A stretch of 64,000 nucleotides of DNA from Excoecaria cochinchinensis (GCA_947683425.1 CANTUQ010000055.1:2592001-2656000); one strand, 5' to 3'. Counted from the stretch's first letter, positions 10,806 to 23,060 are shown. The notes: a model not told the origin generated them from the letters alone. Made by a program: numbers and translations.

Positions 10806-11345
10806 ACAATCCGTTTGCAATGTGTTCTATTGCATGTGCCCTTACTGGCCTCGTCTCAGCTTGTAAGGTGTCTGTGAGATATAGTGTTCTCTAACTATGA
10901 TCCTATTGTGAAGCGCAGTGTTCTCTAACTGCGATCCCATTGTGAGGCGCAGTGTTCTCTAACTGCAACCTCATTGCGATGTGTTCTATCACTGGTGTTT
11001 TTCTGGCCTCATCCCGGCTCACGCAGTTTTTATGAGATGCAGTACTCTCTGACTGCAACCCTGTTGTGAAGTGCAGTGTTCTCTAACTGCAACCTCATTG
11101 CTATGTGTTCTATCGCTGGTGTTCTGCTGGCCTCATCCTGGCCCCCGCAGCTTTTGTGAGATGTAGTACTCTCTGACTGCAACCCTATTGTGAAGCGCAG
11201 TGTTCTCGAACTGCAACCTCATTGCGATGTATTCCATCGTTGGTGTTCTGCTGGCCTCATCCTGGCTTGCGCAGCTATCTATGAGATGTAGTGTTCTCTA
11301 ACTACAATCCCGTTGCGATCTGTTGTATCACATGTGATTGAACGT
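10806..11345 (-). repeat. Higher-order tandem repeat, 124-125 bp unit (I, 3' noncoding)
   Basis: Units begin TGAGATG at about 11033, 11157 and 11282, with earlier partial units from about 10806. Each holds sub-repeats of the type GCAGTGTTCTCTAACTGCAA plus a GGCCTCATCCTGGC box. Such arrays between integrase and the 3' LTR are characteristic of Tat/Ogre elements. No coding function. Confidence 0.82.
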
Positions 11346-11389
11346 TTTGTCTTGATAGCCACTTCTGGGCTTGTACAGCATAACCTTGG

Positions 11390-11695
11390 TAACCTCTAAC
11401 TAATTCGTGTAACATCTTATCTACTAACCATTATCCGGTCCGTGTAATATCTGCTAACTACCATCCGGTCAGTACAACATCTAATCTGCTAACCCCCATC
11501 CGGCTAGTGCAATGTCTGATCCGCTAACCCCCATTCGGCTAGTATAATGTCTGATCTGCTAACCCCCATTCGGCTAGTACAATATCTTATCTGCTAACCA
11601 CCATTCGGCTAGTACAATATCTGATCTGCTAACCACCATCCAGCTCGTACAATATCTGATTTCCTAACCCCCATCCGGCTAGTGCATTATACAAC
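11390..11695 (-). repeat. Tandem repeat of about 36 bp (I, 3' noncoding)
   Basis: About eight copies of a unit containing ATCTGCTAACC, CCCATTCGGCTAGT and ACAATATCTGAT, with substitutions between copies. It adjoins the 125-bp array and is part of the same untranslated region of I. Confidence 0.82.
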
Positions 11696-12397
11696 TGTCG
11701 ACCATCCTTTGGTCGGTATGGTGAACCATTCGTCGCTTTCTTTGTTGTCACTTATCCTGGACCTCTTCTTTTTTACTACAAAAAGGGAAAAGCAAATGTA
11801 CAGGGCATATAAAAGACGCATACCTGTGGTAGTAAATACCTGTTGGGGCCGATGTCAAACGGGTGCCCCCTTGAAGGACGGTTGGTTGCTCCCCTGGACG
11901 ATAATTTGTGAAGCATCATCCTCTTGCCTTTTTAGCTAAGTCTGTTCTAAACTTCTAAAGTACAGGCGTTATTCTCTTGATTGTACCGACTATGACATGC
12001 CAGATATCGTCTCCTCTATCGTAGCCTCCTTGTTAAAAAGACCTGCGTACTTCTTAAGAGGGTGATAGAATTTGATGTTGAGTCTCCAGGGAGGAAAAAA
12101 TATTTGAGCTTTCTCAAAGAAAAAATTAGATTGGAAGTTTTGTTGTTTGCCTGCAGGCAGATAGGTTTCAATATCTTTGGCGATTTTTTCTGTTTTTCTT
12201 TTTGTTTTGGGATTTTTTCGCAGAATTTTTACACTTTGGATGCATTAGAATTTTTACAGTATGTTGGATTTTCAAGGCCTTGAAAACATCTTCTTCTTTT
12301 TTTTTTTTGTTGTTTTGCTTATTTTTGTTGTTTGTGTATGAGGATTTGTATTCTTTGTACATTTTGAAGTTGGATTTTGTACACTTATTGTATGATG
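11696..12397 (-). other. Noncoding interval of element I
   Basis: No recognisable gene. Moderately AT-rich with T-rich tracts (12291-12310 and elsewhere). The short open frames here have no family resemblance. It is taken as part of I's long 3' untranslated region. Confidence 0.5.
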
Positions 12398-12970
12398 TGT
12401 GTGAGCATACATCTTATGAGATAGAAACTTACCTGATTGCCCCCGGTATGGCGTGCATGAATCTGACCATGTTAAGCTGAACTCATCTCTTGGATCATCT
12501 TTAAGCATGAGGTCTATTCGAACCCTTCATCTGAGCCATGTACATATGCAAAACACTGTGCACGTGTGTGGAATCATGTGTGTGCAATATACATACATTT
12601 AAATCCGGATTATGTGAGGTGTGTGAGCGTACATCTTATGACAGAGAAACTTACCTGTTTGCTCCCGGCATGGTGCGCATGGAAGGGCTTATTCTTTTCC
12701 CTCTTGGGAGCAAGTCCTCAAGATTCTTCTCTCGTGAGGACTTCATCTTAGCTATTGTGTGATGTGTACAAGCATACATCTTATGGTAGAGAAACTTACC
12801 TGATTGCACCCTGCATGGCGTGCATGAATCTGACCATGTTAAGCTGAACTCATCTCTTGGATCATCTTTATGCATGGGGTCTATTCGGACCCTTCATTTG
12901 AGTCATGCGCACAATAACATATACAATAGACTGTGTGTGTGTATGGAATCATGGGTGTGAAATATACAAA
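12398..12970 (-). repeat. Direct duplication of about 365 bp with a partial middle copy (I)
   Basis: The stretch beginning GTGAGCATACATCTTATGAG at 12400 recurs at about 12765 with the same downstream text (GAATCTGACCATGTTAAGC, then TCATCTCTTGGATC). A shortened copy starts near 12618. This is segmental duplication inside the untranslated region. Confidence 0.78.
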
Positions 12971-14400
12971 TAAAGCTATATACACGAGACATAAGCAAAT
13001 GATTAGTGTACAAGAATTGTGTGTGCATATCTATACGCGTAAAGGATCGAATGCACGTGAGATGCATGTGATATGCAAAAATGGATAGACCACATCCCAG
13101 GTGGTTAAGGGATTCATTGAGGATGCCTGCCCGACTACTCTGACACACCCAGAGATCTAGAAAAGCATTGTCTCGATTTTACTGACTCTGATCCATAATC
13201 TTCCCAAAGAGAACTGACTCGTGCGCATCTTTGCCCCCCGGTCAATGAGCATCTTGCACTCAGGACTCTGAATCATGATCTGCATTATGCACTATCTGCC
13301 TAAAGGTAAATTATCCAAGGTAATGCCGCCTTATCGCTCCAGGCTTCAAAAGTCAGTGTTTTAAAGGTAGTGCGTCCCTTGTGGATTTTCACACTAGCTT
13401 TTCTTAGCGAGAAATGTGTCCCTTTTGGGATTTTCACATAACCCTGTGCCTAATTTTTGCCTGAAATGGACCCAACCCACTCTAGTGGCTTTTTATTCAT
13501 TTTTTTTAAGGACAGACTGCCTGTTCTTAGGTTTTCACCCTGCCCTTTGGCCTAACTTTTGCTTAGAGAGCCAGTCACGGTTTTCATCTCTAACGGCCTT
13601 TTTTTTTCTTTTTTTTAAACTCTCCTGCCTTTCCGGTACTGCTGCAAGAAAAGTTGAAGCTACTATCAAAGTCCCTTCCGAGGGTAATCAGCAGTTATTC
13701 TCTGAGGTATTTCCCTCTAGGCATCAGTTGCATTCCTTTGACTTTCTGGATGAATGTGTTGCCAGATTAGGTAAGGTAGCGAATGAGGACCGGGTTCTCT
13801 AGGGCTTCATGATGCTGCCTTTTACATTACCACCCTTTGTGCTCAATAGTTCAGAGGGATTAATGAGGCATCCCTATCTTTCCAAGGTGGACCTTCATCT
13901 TCGGCTCTTACCTCCATACCATAGCCTCTGGGCGAGCTGTCGGTGAAGACTGTTATGCTATCTATCAGGGGCTTTTCTTTCACTCCCACTAATGCATTCA
14001 AGAGGTCGGTGCTTAGTCTCGCCATTAATACTAGAACTCATCGACTTAGACATCTGGATGGTGAGAGCAGTAGCAGAGTGTAGCCGTTTAGATTTCATTC
14101 ATTCAGCAATGAATGATGTTTCTCCTTTTTATAAATGAACTAGAAAATAATGAACACATGTAATTGCAAAGATTGTGTACATTTCGGTATGATTTCTCTA
14201 CACATGATCATTATCTAACATTAATTCAAAATGCAAAACTACATCTAATCTCATAGTATATCTTGTAAGCATCAAACTCCTATCTCCAATCAGCCCTCTC
14301 GGGTTTTCTTGATTGGATATTTTCACTCAAGCCTCTAATTTTTTACCAGGATGCCTTTTTTCGATTTTTGACCCGCGGGGCTTTTATTCTCTTCTTTTGA
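12971..14400 (-). other. 3' untranslated region of I, homologous to G at 23940-24072 and 32720-33735
   Basis: Blocks such as GGTAATGCCGCCTTATCGCT, GTAGTGCGTCCCTTGTGGAT and CCAATCAGCCCTCTCGGG recur in G in the same order. This shows that I and G belong to related Tat/Ogre families. No coding potential was recognised; the open frame at 13416-13802 is repeat-derived. Confidence 0.68.
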
Positions 14401-14412
14401 TTTTATTGTCTT

Positions 14413-15530
14413 TTAGCCATGGAACCTTTTGAGTCTATCAATATTGATTAGCTCTTTGAATTCATTGCCATCGTTATTTGATAGAATCGCGGCTCCCTTT
14501 GACAACAGCTTCTTGAGGATGAACGGTCTTTCCCACATCTGTCTGAATTTTTCTCTGATATCCGGTGCACCTGGTCTCATCTGTTTGAATACCAAGTCCC
14601 CCTCCTTCAATGGATGTTTCTTGACTTTCTTTCCAAAGGACCTGGCGAGCCTCTTTTGGTAGATCTGGTGGTGATAGTAGGCTTTCAACTTGTTCTCATC
14701 CAACATGTTCAAGTGTTGCAGCCGCTGCTATGCCCATTCAGCCTCCGGAATCTCTGCTTCCATTATCACCCTCAATGACTTGAGTACGACCTCGACTGGC
14801 AATACTGCCTCCATCCCATACACCAAAGAGTATGGTGTAGCCCCTGTGGATGTCCTGATGGTTGTTCTGTAACCCCAGAGTGCAAAAGGTAACTTTTCTG
14901 CCCAATCTTTATAACTCTGAACCATTTTGGCTAAGATCCTCTTGACATTCTTGTTGGCAGCTTCGACTGCCCCGTTGGCTTGAGGACGATACAGAGAAGA
15001 CTTGTGGTGCATAATACCATATTTCTGGAGTAACTTCTTCGTTTCGGCCATGAACTGGACCCCGTTATCAGATACCACATGGTGTGGAAGGCCATACCTA
15101 TATATCAAATTTTTCTCGATGAATTTCGCCATATCTCGAGCATTAACTTTCTTGAAGGACTCAGCTTCTACCCACTTGTTAAAGTAGTCGATGGTGACAA
15201 TGATGTATATATGCCCATTTGAGGCCGTGGGGCATATCTCTCTAATAATGTCAATCCCCCAAACTGCGAACGGCCAAGACGACATCAAATTATGTAATTC
15301 TGAAATGGGTAAGTGCCTTAAATCTACTTACTATTGGCATAACTGACACTGTTTTACATACTTCGAGCAATCGTTATCCATGGTGAGCCAGAAGAATCCT
15401 TTTCTCATAATCCTTTTGTCCAATGTCAGCTCGTTCATATGGGCTCCGCATACACCAACGTGCATTTCTTCCATTACTTTCTTGGCATCTTTCTCATCCA
15501 AACACCTCAATTGGATACCATCAGCCTGTC
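14413..15530 (-). pseudogene. Integrase of Tat/Ogre half-element I
   Basis: Read on the minus strand. A damaged zinc-binding region (15300-15500, ending CQLCQ) is followed by the catalytic core (15288-14728). Its full acidic triad is present: Asp in VWGIDII, Asp in VVSDNGVQF, Glu in ANGAVEAANK. The C-terminal domain (14712-14413: EGDLVFKQMRP, then NIDRLKRFHG) ends the polyprotein. An amber codon near 14728-14730 and one or more stops before the core disable it. Domain order after two RNase H segments fits Tat/Ogre, not a chromovirus, and there is no chromodomain. Confidence 0.85.
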
Positions 15531-16466
15531 ATTTATACCACATTCTATCTATGCAGATGAACTGAGTAGACAACTTGCGAATCATTCTCTGATCTTTCTC
15601 GGTAGCTTCCTCTGGAAAAGTCGCATTTTCTAGGTAGTTCATAATGTCGTAGTGCCACATCTTCCCATCCGCTACTTCTATTTCCATGACTGATTTAGAT
15701 TCGAAGCTAGGTCTCTCAGAGCTAGAAATCAAAATTGGCCTCATAACTACCCCTTCTGGATTGTCCCACATTGACACTAAAGTGGCGAGCGCATCAGCCA
15801 ACTGATTTTCGTCCCTTAGAACAAAATGGAATGTGCACACTTCAAACTGACTGCTCAGGTCTCTCAAGTGCTTGATGTACGGCATTAGCCTTTCTTCTTT
15901 AACAACCCATTCACCTCGAATTTAATTGATCACCAACGATGAATCACCAAACACTTCCACGTTCTTTGCCCCCAAGGCTACTAACGCTTACAACCCGAAA
16001 GTACATGCTTCATACTCGGCCTCATTATTTGTGGCCCTGAATCTCAACTTCTTTGCCAAGGGAAGCTTCTCATCATCCGTGGTTGTCAGAATAACTCCTA
16101 CTCCTGCCCTTTGTTATTAACAGCCCCGTCAAAGTATAGTTGCCATCCCTGAACTCCAATAGCTGTGACATCCTCATCTGGAAAGTTAAAGTCGTATGAG
16201 TCTCCTTGAATTTGGTGTTCTGCTAGGAATTCCGGTACTGTATGCCCTTTGATGGTTTTTCGAGTAATGTACTCTACATCAAATTCTTGCAACAGTAACA
16301 GCCACCTACCCATTTTCCCAAGTAAAGATGGGGCTTCCTGCAAGTATCTTAGGGGATTCTGCTTTGCTACTGCCTGTACCTTGTAGGAATGAAAGTAATG
16401 TCTCAACTTCTTAGAGGCCCAGATTACCGCAAGGCAAATCTGTTCTACTTTTGTATACTTATATTC
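15529..16466 (-). pseudogene. Dual RNase H region of half-element I
   Basis: Minus-strand reading. It starts mid-protein at the RT/RNase H connection (KYTKVEQICLAVIWASKKL), then the end of the first RNase H and tether (GKMGRWLLLLQEFDVEY). A second, archaeal-type RNase H begins at QLYFDGAVNNKG and continues through NNEAEYEACTFGL and NQLADALATL. Two RNase H domains are diagnostic of Tat/Ogre elements. A one-base deletion near 16098-16105 shifts the frame and stops follow. No RT lies upstream of 16466: plus-strand F stops at exactly the preceding codon. Confidence 0.82.
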
Positions 16467-16467
16467 T

Positions 16468-17020
16468 TAGGCGAATCCGAGGGAATGACATTAATTCGTT
16501 TCTATTGAATCCAGCTGTTTTAGCATCCACAATTGCTATCAAAATATCGAGAAAGAGAAATATAATTTTCTTCTCTTGATTTGTTTTCGAAAAACGATTT
16601 TTGTAGTCCAAAAATCTTCTAAAAATTGCATATCGTGGACCGATCCTCGTAGAAATTGAGGAACCGAAATTCCACAACATTCACCTTTAAAGGTAAAAAT
16701 CTAAGGGTAAATATTCAGGATTTGTCATTTTCGTATTTAATCAATTCGTAACGATTTTACTCACCCCATTTGTTTGAAACAAAGTTAATTTTTATTTGAT
16801 TTTTATGTTTTTTTCAATATCTAGTGTGACCGATGAGGAGAGAGTCCAGTGACGGCCGTCTCTCTCGCGAGCGACGGCCCGTCGATGGATGCTGCCTCAT
16901 CCTCTCGGTCAACGCATGGACTCCCGTTGCTAGCTTGTCTTGGGCCGTCCCTGGGCCTTTTCTCACCATTTTTTTCTTTCTTTCTATTTTATTTGTTCTC
17001 CCATCATTTTTTATGGCAAT
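16468..17020 (+). mobile_element. LTR fragment of the F/I family, truncated at 16468
   Basis: Aligns in plus orientation with F's LTR at about 42190-42520 and 44321-44470 (shared words ATTCGTTTC, GGGTAAATATTC, GTGTGACCGA, GGCCGTCCCT). It lacks solo LTR K at the equivalent point. The left edge is abrupt and coincides with the break in I's coding sequence. A CpG-rich palindromic cluster (16848-16950: GACGGCCGTCTCTCTCGCGA and GACGGCCCGTCG) sits at the same place as in F. Confidence 0.62.
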
Positions 17021-18102
17021 TTCTCAGTCATAAATTCTTATAACTGAAGAAATTCAGGACTGCCAAGTAAAATGTTAAAAACTAATGAGGAAATAATGTT
17101 AACTGTTGCGATGATAATATTAATAAAAGGGGTAATTCAGATATTGTTGTTATTAACGGTATCATTTATCACAATAATACTGAAATAAATTATAAGATAG
17201 TTATTAATAGGAATATTAAGTATATAGATGAGTAAATGTACTGAGAAATAGTATTGGTAATTTAAAGTATTATAGATATAACTGATTGAAATTAAATAGG
17301 AAACAATGTAAGTGTATTTTGATTACAGCTTTAATCAGGGTGCTATAATAGAAACGATTAAATGAAAAATAGACACATAGCATAAAGCATAAAAAGATTA
17401 GTATTAATAGAAAAGAGTAAGGGGCATAACCAAGGAGCGATAACTATTCTAGAAAATAATTTAGTAACTAATAATGTACCCAAATATGATTGAATGTTAA
17501 ATAGTTGACTGAACGTAAAAGTATTAAGGTTAAGGATAACAGTGCAGTCAAAAGTAATATTAATAACTGAAATGAAATGTTAAGGTATAATTACTGAATG
17601 ATTTAAAAGGTACAAGGATAAGCAACTAAAATAAAGGATTGAATAAGACATTGTTGTAAGACATAAATTAAATAAATTTAAAGATTGCAATGTTATAAAG
17701 TCTAAATAAAGAGAAATGTTTCTGTGTGAATGCATATTATCATTTTAGTCATGGAAGATTTAGGATATGTATCCACCACTGGGAATTTTAAATGCTCAGC
17801 GCGTAGTGTTGTTTCTGCACGCAGGTTACGAAGATAGGAAGTTTTTAAGTGGCCGGATTTTCAATGACAGTCGAGTTATGGATCAAATGCAAATATGTAA
17901 GCATAGGTATGGATTGTATACGATTTTCAGTGGATTACTTTCTTATTGTTTCTATTTTTGCTTATGGGTATAATTGATATTCGAATGCAAAAATTTTTTA
18001 CTGAACTGTGCATTATATCATTGTCTTGCATTGTCAGTATTGATGAGATTATTGTGGTATCTATTTACTGTACGTATAGTACAGAGTATTAAGGGTGTTA
18101 CA
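17021..18102 (+). mobile_element. AT-rich segment ending in an LTR-like terminus GGGTGTTACA
   Basis: The terminal AAGGGTGTTACA at 18091-18102 matches the ends of Tekay-type LTRs (B ends GGGGTGTTACA). A GCACGCAGGTTACG word near 17817 resembles the GTGCAGGTACG tail after the conserved hairpin. No primer site follows, so it is at most a solo or 3' LTR remnant. The start was not found. Confidence 0.45.
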
Positions 18103-18518
18103 TAGAGAGTGGCTGTCGTTCTTGAGAGAGACAAGAAACCCTAGCCGCCTTTTCCTTTGAGAAAGGAAACGTAAATAAAGAATAAAAATCCAGTCGCAAG
18201 AAAGGAAGCTAGCACCCCTGTGATCTTCTGTTCGTCGGTTCGTGCGTCTGGATACTAGTAGAGGTCTTTCGTGATTGGAGTAGCGCCTACAATCCGATAG
18301 AACTAAGGTGCTAGTTCGTGTTTCTGCACATCAAGAAAGGTTGGTGTTCTATTAGCTCTCTTTTGAATCAATTGGATCACATGGATCCTGGTTAGGGTTT
18401 TCTATTTTCGCTCCGTTAATATGTTTTTTAATTTCTTACAAAACCCAAAATGAAAAGTTGTGCTGAAGTTCAGTCGGGTACCCAAAGCAGATTGCAAATC
18501 TTTCCAAAACTTCAATGT
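18103..18518. other. Unassigned 0.4-kb interval
   Basis: Contains AAACCCTAGCCGCC and a GTTCGTCGGTTCGTGCGTCT stretch resembling the 3' end of a retrotransposon LTR or leader. No gene or definite repeat boundary was recognised. Confidence 0.3.
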
Positions 18519-19840
18519 TGTTAGGTGCTAAATCTGCAAGCACACGGTTTACCGATTATAGTACTTAAGATATCGTTCCCACGAGGAATGTATATTGATT
18601 ATTACCCACTATTACTACTTGATTTTAATCTTGTTTACAACTCTTAAATTCAAATTGTGAAATTACTCTACTTAATGAAGTACTAAAGCTAAAACACTAA
18701 TTCAACCTAGTTATTGGTATTCAAAGAAGACAAGTTGGATGACGAAGAAATAATGATTATGAAACTTGATTCCATCTTTTTAATATAATTATACTCTTAT
18801 AAGCAAGTCAAATTGGAATAATGTTCTAGTCCACTCTCTCAACATGAACTAGAGTGTCTAAGACATGCAATTACAATGCTAATCCTTAATTCTCATTAAT
18901 GAACTAGTTAATTCCAATCACATATTCTAAGATTAGCTACAAGTTTATAGCAATTATCTTAAAATACTGATCTCTCAAGAATTGTTTTGATAATTAATTT
19001 CTATTAGCTATAAGACAAAGTATATCTCTCGATTACACTTTAACTTATAATGATAATTCAATAATACCAATAGAGAATTCTACATTAAAAGACAATTAAC
19101 ATTAATGGAAATAGAAATATCAATAACATCATTCAAGTTTCCTAAATATCATTCATTTAATTACAGAGAAGAAAGAAATGAATAAACAGAAAGTAGAAAG
19201 AAATCTCTCAACCCTTTTCCCAAACTCTTCAAAGAAATCTTCTTCTCCTTGTGTCTTCTTCTTCAAAAGTTATACTAAAAATTGTTCTTAACTTTTTACA
19301 ATTTAAGAAATTAAATTGTTCTTCTCTAAAAACTTCAACAACCCAATTGTTCAGCCATTTCCCTCTTAAATATGTCCCCAAACTTGATGTCTCTTCATGT
19401 GTCTTTACAAGAGTACATAACTCTTAGTGAAAATATGTGAAGCTTGAAATAACTATTCAAAATAAACTGCCTAATGGCTCTCTCTGTCGCGCTCGCGATA
19501 GAACACGGGTTTTCTCTTCTGTTGCCTTTTCTACTGCGTTGACTTCCTTCTTTCTCCTTGCACCGTCACGCTAGCGACCTCTTCGTGCCTGGGACAGAAT
19601 GTGGCACTCCTTTTTCTCAACTTCTTTTCTTGTTTCTCCCTTCTTCTTAGGCTCCTTAGGTCGCGCTCGTGATAGAGACTAAATTTCTTGCTTTATTTTG
19701 CTCCTTTTTCCACATTTTCTCCATTTCATCCTACACTCACAAAACATAAAAAATACCTAATTCTAACACAATTAACCACAACTAAATATGATTTTAATCA
19801 CAAAATATTAACTAAATATGAGCTATTTAATCTCATATCA
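18519..19840 (-). mobile_element. 3' LTR of Athila-like element H
   Basis: On the minus strand it starts TGATATGAG immediately after a polypurine tract (19841-19850, reading TATGGGGGCT) and ends ...CACCTAACA at 18519. The tract follows a GAGGATAAGCAAATG block typical of Athila-like elements. A CGTTCCCACGAGG word near its 3' end is common in such LTRs. It carries CpG-rich palindromes (19481-19679) of the same class as B and C. If segment 16467-50801 is turned around, this LTR takes the same strand as the ORF remnant at 8229-9473. Confidence 0.6.
19481..19679 (-). repeat. CpG palindrome cluster in H's LTR
   Basis: Fold-back words CTGTCGCGCTCGCGATAG (19483-19500), GTCACGCTAGCGAC (about 19565) and TCGCGCTCGTGATAGAGA (19661-19678) lie in an otherwise CpG-poor LTR. 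The first and third are the motif of arrays B and C. Confidence 0.72.
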
Positions 19841-20471
19841 AGCCCCCATACTTAAACATTTGCTTATCCTCAAGCAAAAACTTAAACATCTACGAACACA
19901 ACACATCATTTTCTATCTTCTCCAAAAATAAATGTAACGATTCAACAAGCTATCTTAACTATGAAAAGAAATTAAAGACATGATAATCAACATTCAACTT
20001 CCAATGCTCAACAATGATAGACAAAACAAGTTTCATAGCATACATAATAAATTTACAGAATATCACAATCTACTAAAGACAAAATCAATGAATATAAAGT
20101 CAAAATGCTAATTAAGCTTAACTAGTCAACATGTTAGTTTCCAAAGCTATAAATTCTAAAAACAAGGGTAGCCATTTAGGACAAAAGTTAAGCACACACA
20201 TTCACTTGCATTTCTCATGGCATTTTTAGACATTTTTCTTCTTTTCTCTTTTTCTTTAGTGGGTGTATTATATGCTCCATCCCACTATTTTTATTTTTAT
20301 GCTTTTCCTACTTATGACATTACTCATTCTTTCCGAATGAATGTAAATGAGGAGTCTACTCACTTACATACAACTTACTCGAACTACATAATATCAACAA
20401 GCATATATGTATTTTGTTCTTTTCTTTTCTTTTCTTTTCTTTTTATATGTCCTCATCCATTATTGAAAAGC
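19841..20471 (-). mobile_element. Internal noncoding part of H next to its 3' LTR, with polypurine tract
   Basis: Contains the polypurine tract (19841-19860) and AT-rich noncoding sequence. It is interrupted by G at 20477 and resumes at 40923. The open frame at 20217-20555 is low-complexity and crosses G's end, so it is not a gene. Confidence 0.55.
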
Positions 20472-20476
20472 AAGTT
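20472..20476. other. Target-site duplication AAGTT of element G, left copy
   Basis: AAGTT directly precedes G's terminal TGTGACGCGC; the same 5 bp follow G's other end at 40918-40922. Confidence 0.9.
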
Positions 20477-21987
20477 TGTGACGCGCGCCGGAACCAACAA
20501 GGCCCTCATTGAATCCGCTTTTAGGATTCGAGGGATTGGTTCGCGTCTTTTATGATCTTGGGCATCATGAGTCATTTTGGATGCCTCCTTTCCAATAGAA
20601 CATTGGAAAGGATCATCTAGACCCACAATGCCTTTAGGCACCTTTTGAGGTATTTTGGAGTCGCCACCCAGTTTACGAGAAACTGGGAAAGGTCTCTAAC
20701 CTCTATTAGTCTAAACTAGAGAAGGTGTTCGGAACTTCACTCTTGTTAATGACTTAAGTTTTATAAATGAGTTGTTAAGAAATCCAAATTCCATCTCTCA
20801 TCTCACGCGGTAATGCAATAAATTAAAGAACATTCATTCACATTAAAAAGAGATAAATAAAGCGGTAAATAAATAAATTACAAAATAAAAATTGGGACAG
20901 AACAATCTCCCAAAATAAATAATAAATAAAAAGAAAATGGGATAGAACAATCCCCCAAATAAATAAGAAAACAAAAACAAACAAATAAATAATCGCATAA
21001 AAGAAATTAAAATGCAACATACATAAATCGGGTCATGAATTTTAGGAACATTGGTTCCCTTTTTTATTTATTAGAAAATTTGAGAAATATTTTTAGGGTA
21101 TTGATTGAGAAAACGAAGATGATTGATCACATTTTATGAAAATTAGTTCTCTATTTGATATTGAGATTTTATTGGTTAAAATAGGACAATGATCCATTTT
21201 ATTAAGAAAATTCGAAGTTATTAATTATTATAAAAAACACATGATTTTCTATAATGCGGATGAATCAAAAATACACTTTTATATACAACATAAAAATAAT
21301 ACACTAAATAAAGTGCAGTAATTAAGAAATGCAAACCACATTACAAGAGCCTTTAATTCCCGCTCCTCCAGCCCGCTCGGTAATATCACTCAAGGTAAAA
21401 AATTGGGGGCCATAAAAAGAATAATGGAATAAAATTATTAGTCAATCAAGTAATATGAACAAACAATTAATTAAATAAATTAAGCCATTTAAATAATCAA
21501 ATACACAATCAACCGGAAAATACGGCAATCAATTAAGCTAATTAAATATAAACAATCAATTAAATACAAATGACTAATTAAATTAATTAAGTCTAAATAG
21601 TCGATTAAATCAATTTAATATAAATAATCTATTAAATTGATTAAATATAAACAATAATAATAAAAAATAATTAAGCAATTAATTAAAAAAAATAAATAAT
21701 ATAAACAACCAATAAATAAATTAAACAAATGAAACAATCAGTTAAACATTCCATTAAAGAAATTAAAGAAATTGATCCATTATTTAAATTAATTAAATAT
21801 GAATAATCAAATAATAATAATAATAATAATATAAAATAATAAACGTAAAATAATAGAATAGGATTTGTAATAAATAAAAGAAAGGTGAAGTGAAAAGATT
21901 TAAAACAACAAAAGATGGCAAAAGTGAGAGGAAAGGAAAATGCAGTGAAAAAAAGTAAAAGAAATAAGTAAGTGGGGTGAGGCATTC

Positions 21988-22080
21988 ACGACTAGTGAAT
22001 GCTATTCACAAATCGTGAAGGACATTCGTGACTCGTGATTGTCATTCACGAGTCGTGAAAGGCATTCACGGCTCATGCAA
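21988..22080 (-). repeat. Fold-back cluster, ATTCACGACTCGTGAAT type (G, 3' LTR)
   Basis: About five adjacent 20-24 bp units such as ATTCACGACTAGTGAAT and CATTCACGAGTCGTG, each an imperfect palindrome with a CpG. The counterpart in the other LTR is at about 39628-39722. Confidence 0.8.
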
Positions 22081-22924
22081 TCCGAAAGGGAAGTTGAGGT
22101 TTTCTGACGGGTCCGATCGATTCAACTGCTCAATCCGGATGGGGAAAATAAAATTCGATCAGGAAAACATAATACAAGCAAGAACAATAGTAAAATCCGA
22201 TTGGCAACCAAAAGCAAGCAAAACAAAATCACTGACATTAAAGAAATGGAAGAACAGTGGTGAACAGAGGAAGAAGAACAGGCTATCAGATATGGCAAAA
22301 TAAGATTGAAACATGCAAAATATTACAACTAGCATGCTAATATATTCATCATAACCACAAACACACAATCAACGGGTTAATAAGATCAAGCAATAATATA
22401 TACAAAATATATATAATATATACAAAAAACAGAGCTTACCAGCTCAGCAAAACAAAGAAAAGAAACAAAAAGAAAGAAGAGAAGAGAAAGAAAATAAACA
22501 GGAGAGGCGGTTATTCAGTGTTTATCCTCAGATTTTTGACCTTTGATAGGCAAATGAAGTTCCTGATGAAAGTTAAAATAGAGACTTGAAAAACTCTTGA
22601 TGAAAGTTACGTTAAAAGAAAACAAAAGGTGATTGAATCTCCAACTCAAGAATTGGTTTCCTGAGCTTAAGGGACAATCTGAGAATGCCTATTGAGAAAC
22701 AAGAATTATTTTCTTGCTCTCAGAGTTTTTCTTTCTTTCTGTGTTTCTACTCCCACTTTCCCGTTCCTCTCCAATGCTCTCTCTAATCATTCCCCCCCCC
22801 CCCCTCTCTTTTGCTTTCACTTCTCTTTAAATGCATTTGACAGGATTAGTTGCTTTTTTCCTACCAAATCCCACATAAAACCATATTTTCAAACCAAATC
22901 TCCATGAAAAATGGAAGGGGAGAT

Positions 22925-23060
22925 CAGGAGTGCGTGAGGAAGGTGAGAGACAATCTCTCCCATAAGTTGGGCCTCACGTGGAGAGGCAGTATCTCACCAA
23001 CATGAGTTGGGCCTCACGTGGAGAGGCAGTATCTCACCAACATGAGATGGGCCTCACCCT
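22925..23060 (-). repeat. Duplicated GGGCCTCACGTG unit, differs between G's LTRs
   Basis: A 46-bp unit containing GGGCCTCACGTGGAGAGGC and AGTATCTCACCAAC is present twice in tandem here. The other LTR (40590-40730) has one such unit plus a different fold-back (GTGAGGCTCCATCTCAC). The array was therefore remodelled between LTR copies. Confidence 0.8.

Noticed and set aside
11682..12510. Several short overlapping frames (11682-11939, 12062-12480, 12272-12508)
   Set aside because: They lie in the noncoding 3' region of element I, overlap each other on both strands and are driven by T-rich or A-rich tracts.
20217..20555. Hydrophobic 112-aa frame that might suggest a membrane protein
   Set aside because: It is low-complexity T-rich sequence that runs across the end of element G, so it cannot be an ancestral gene.
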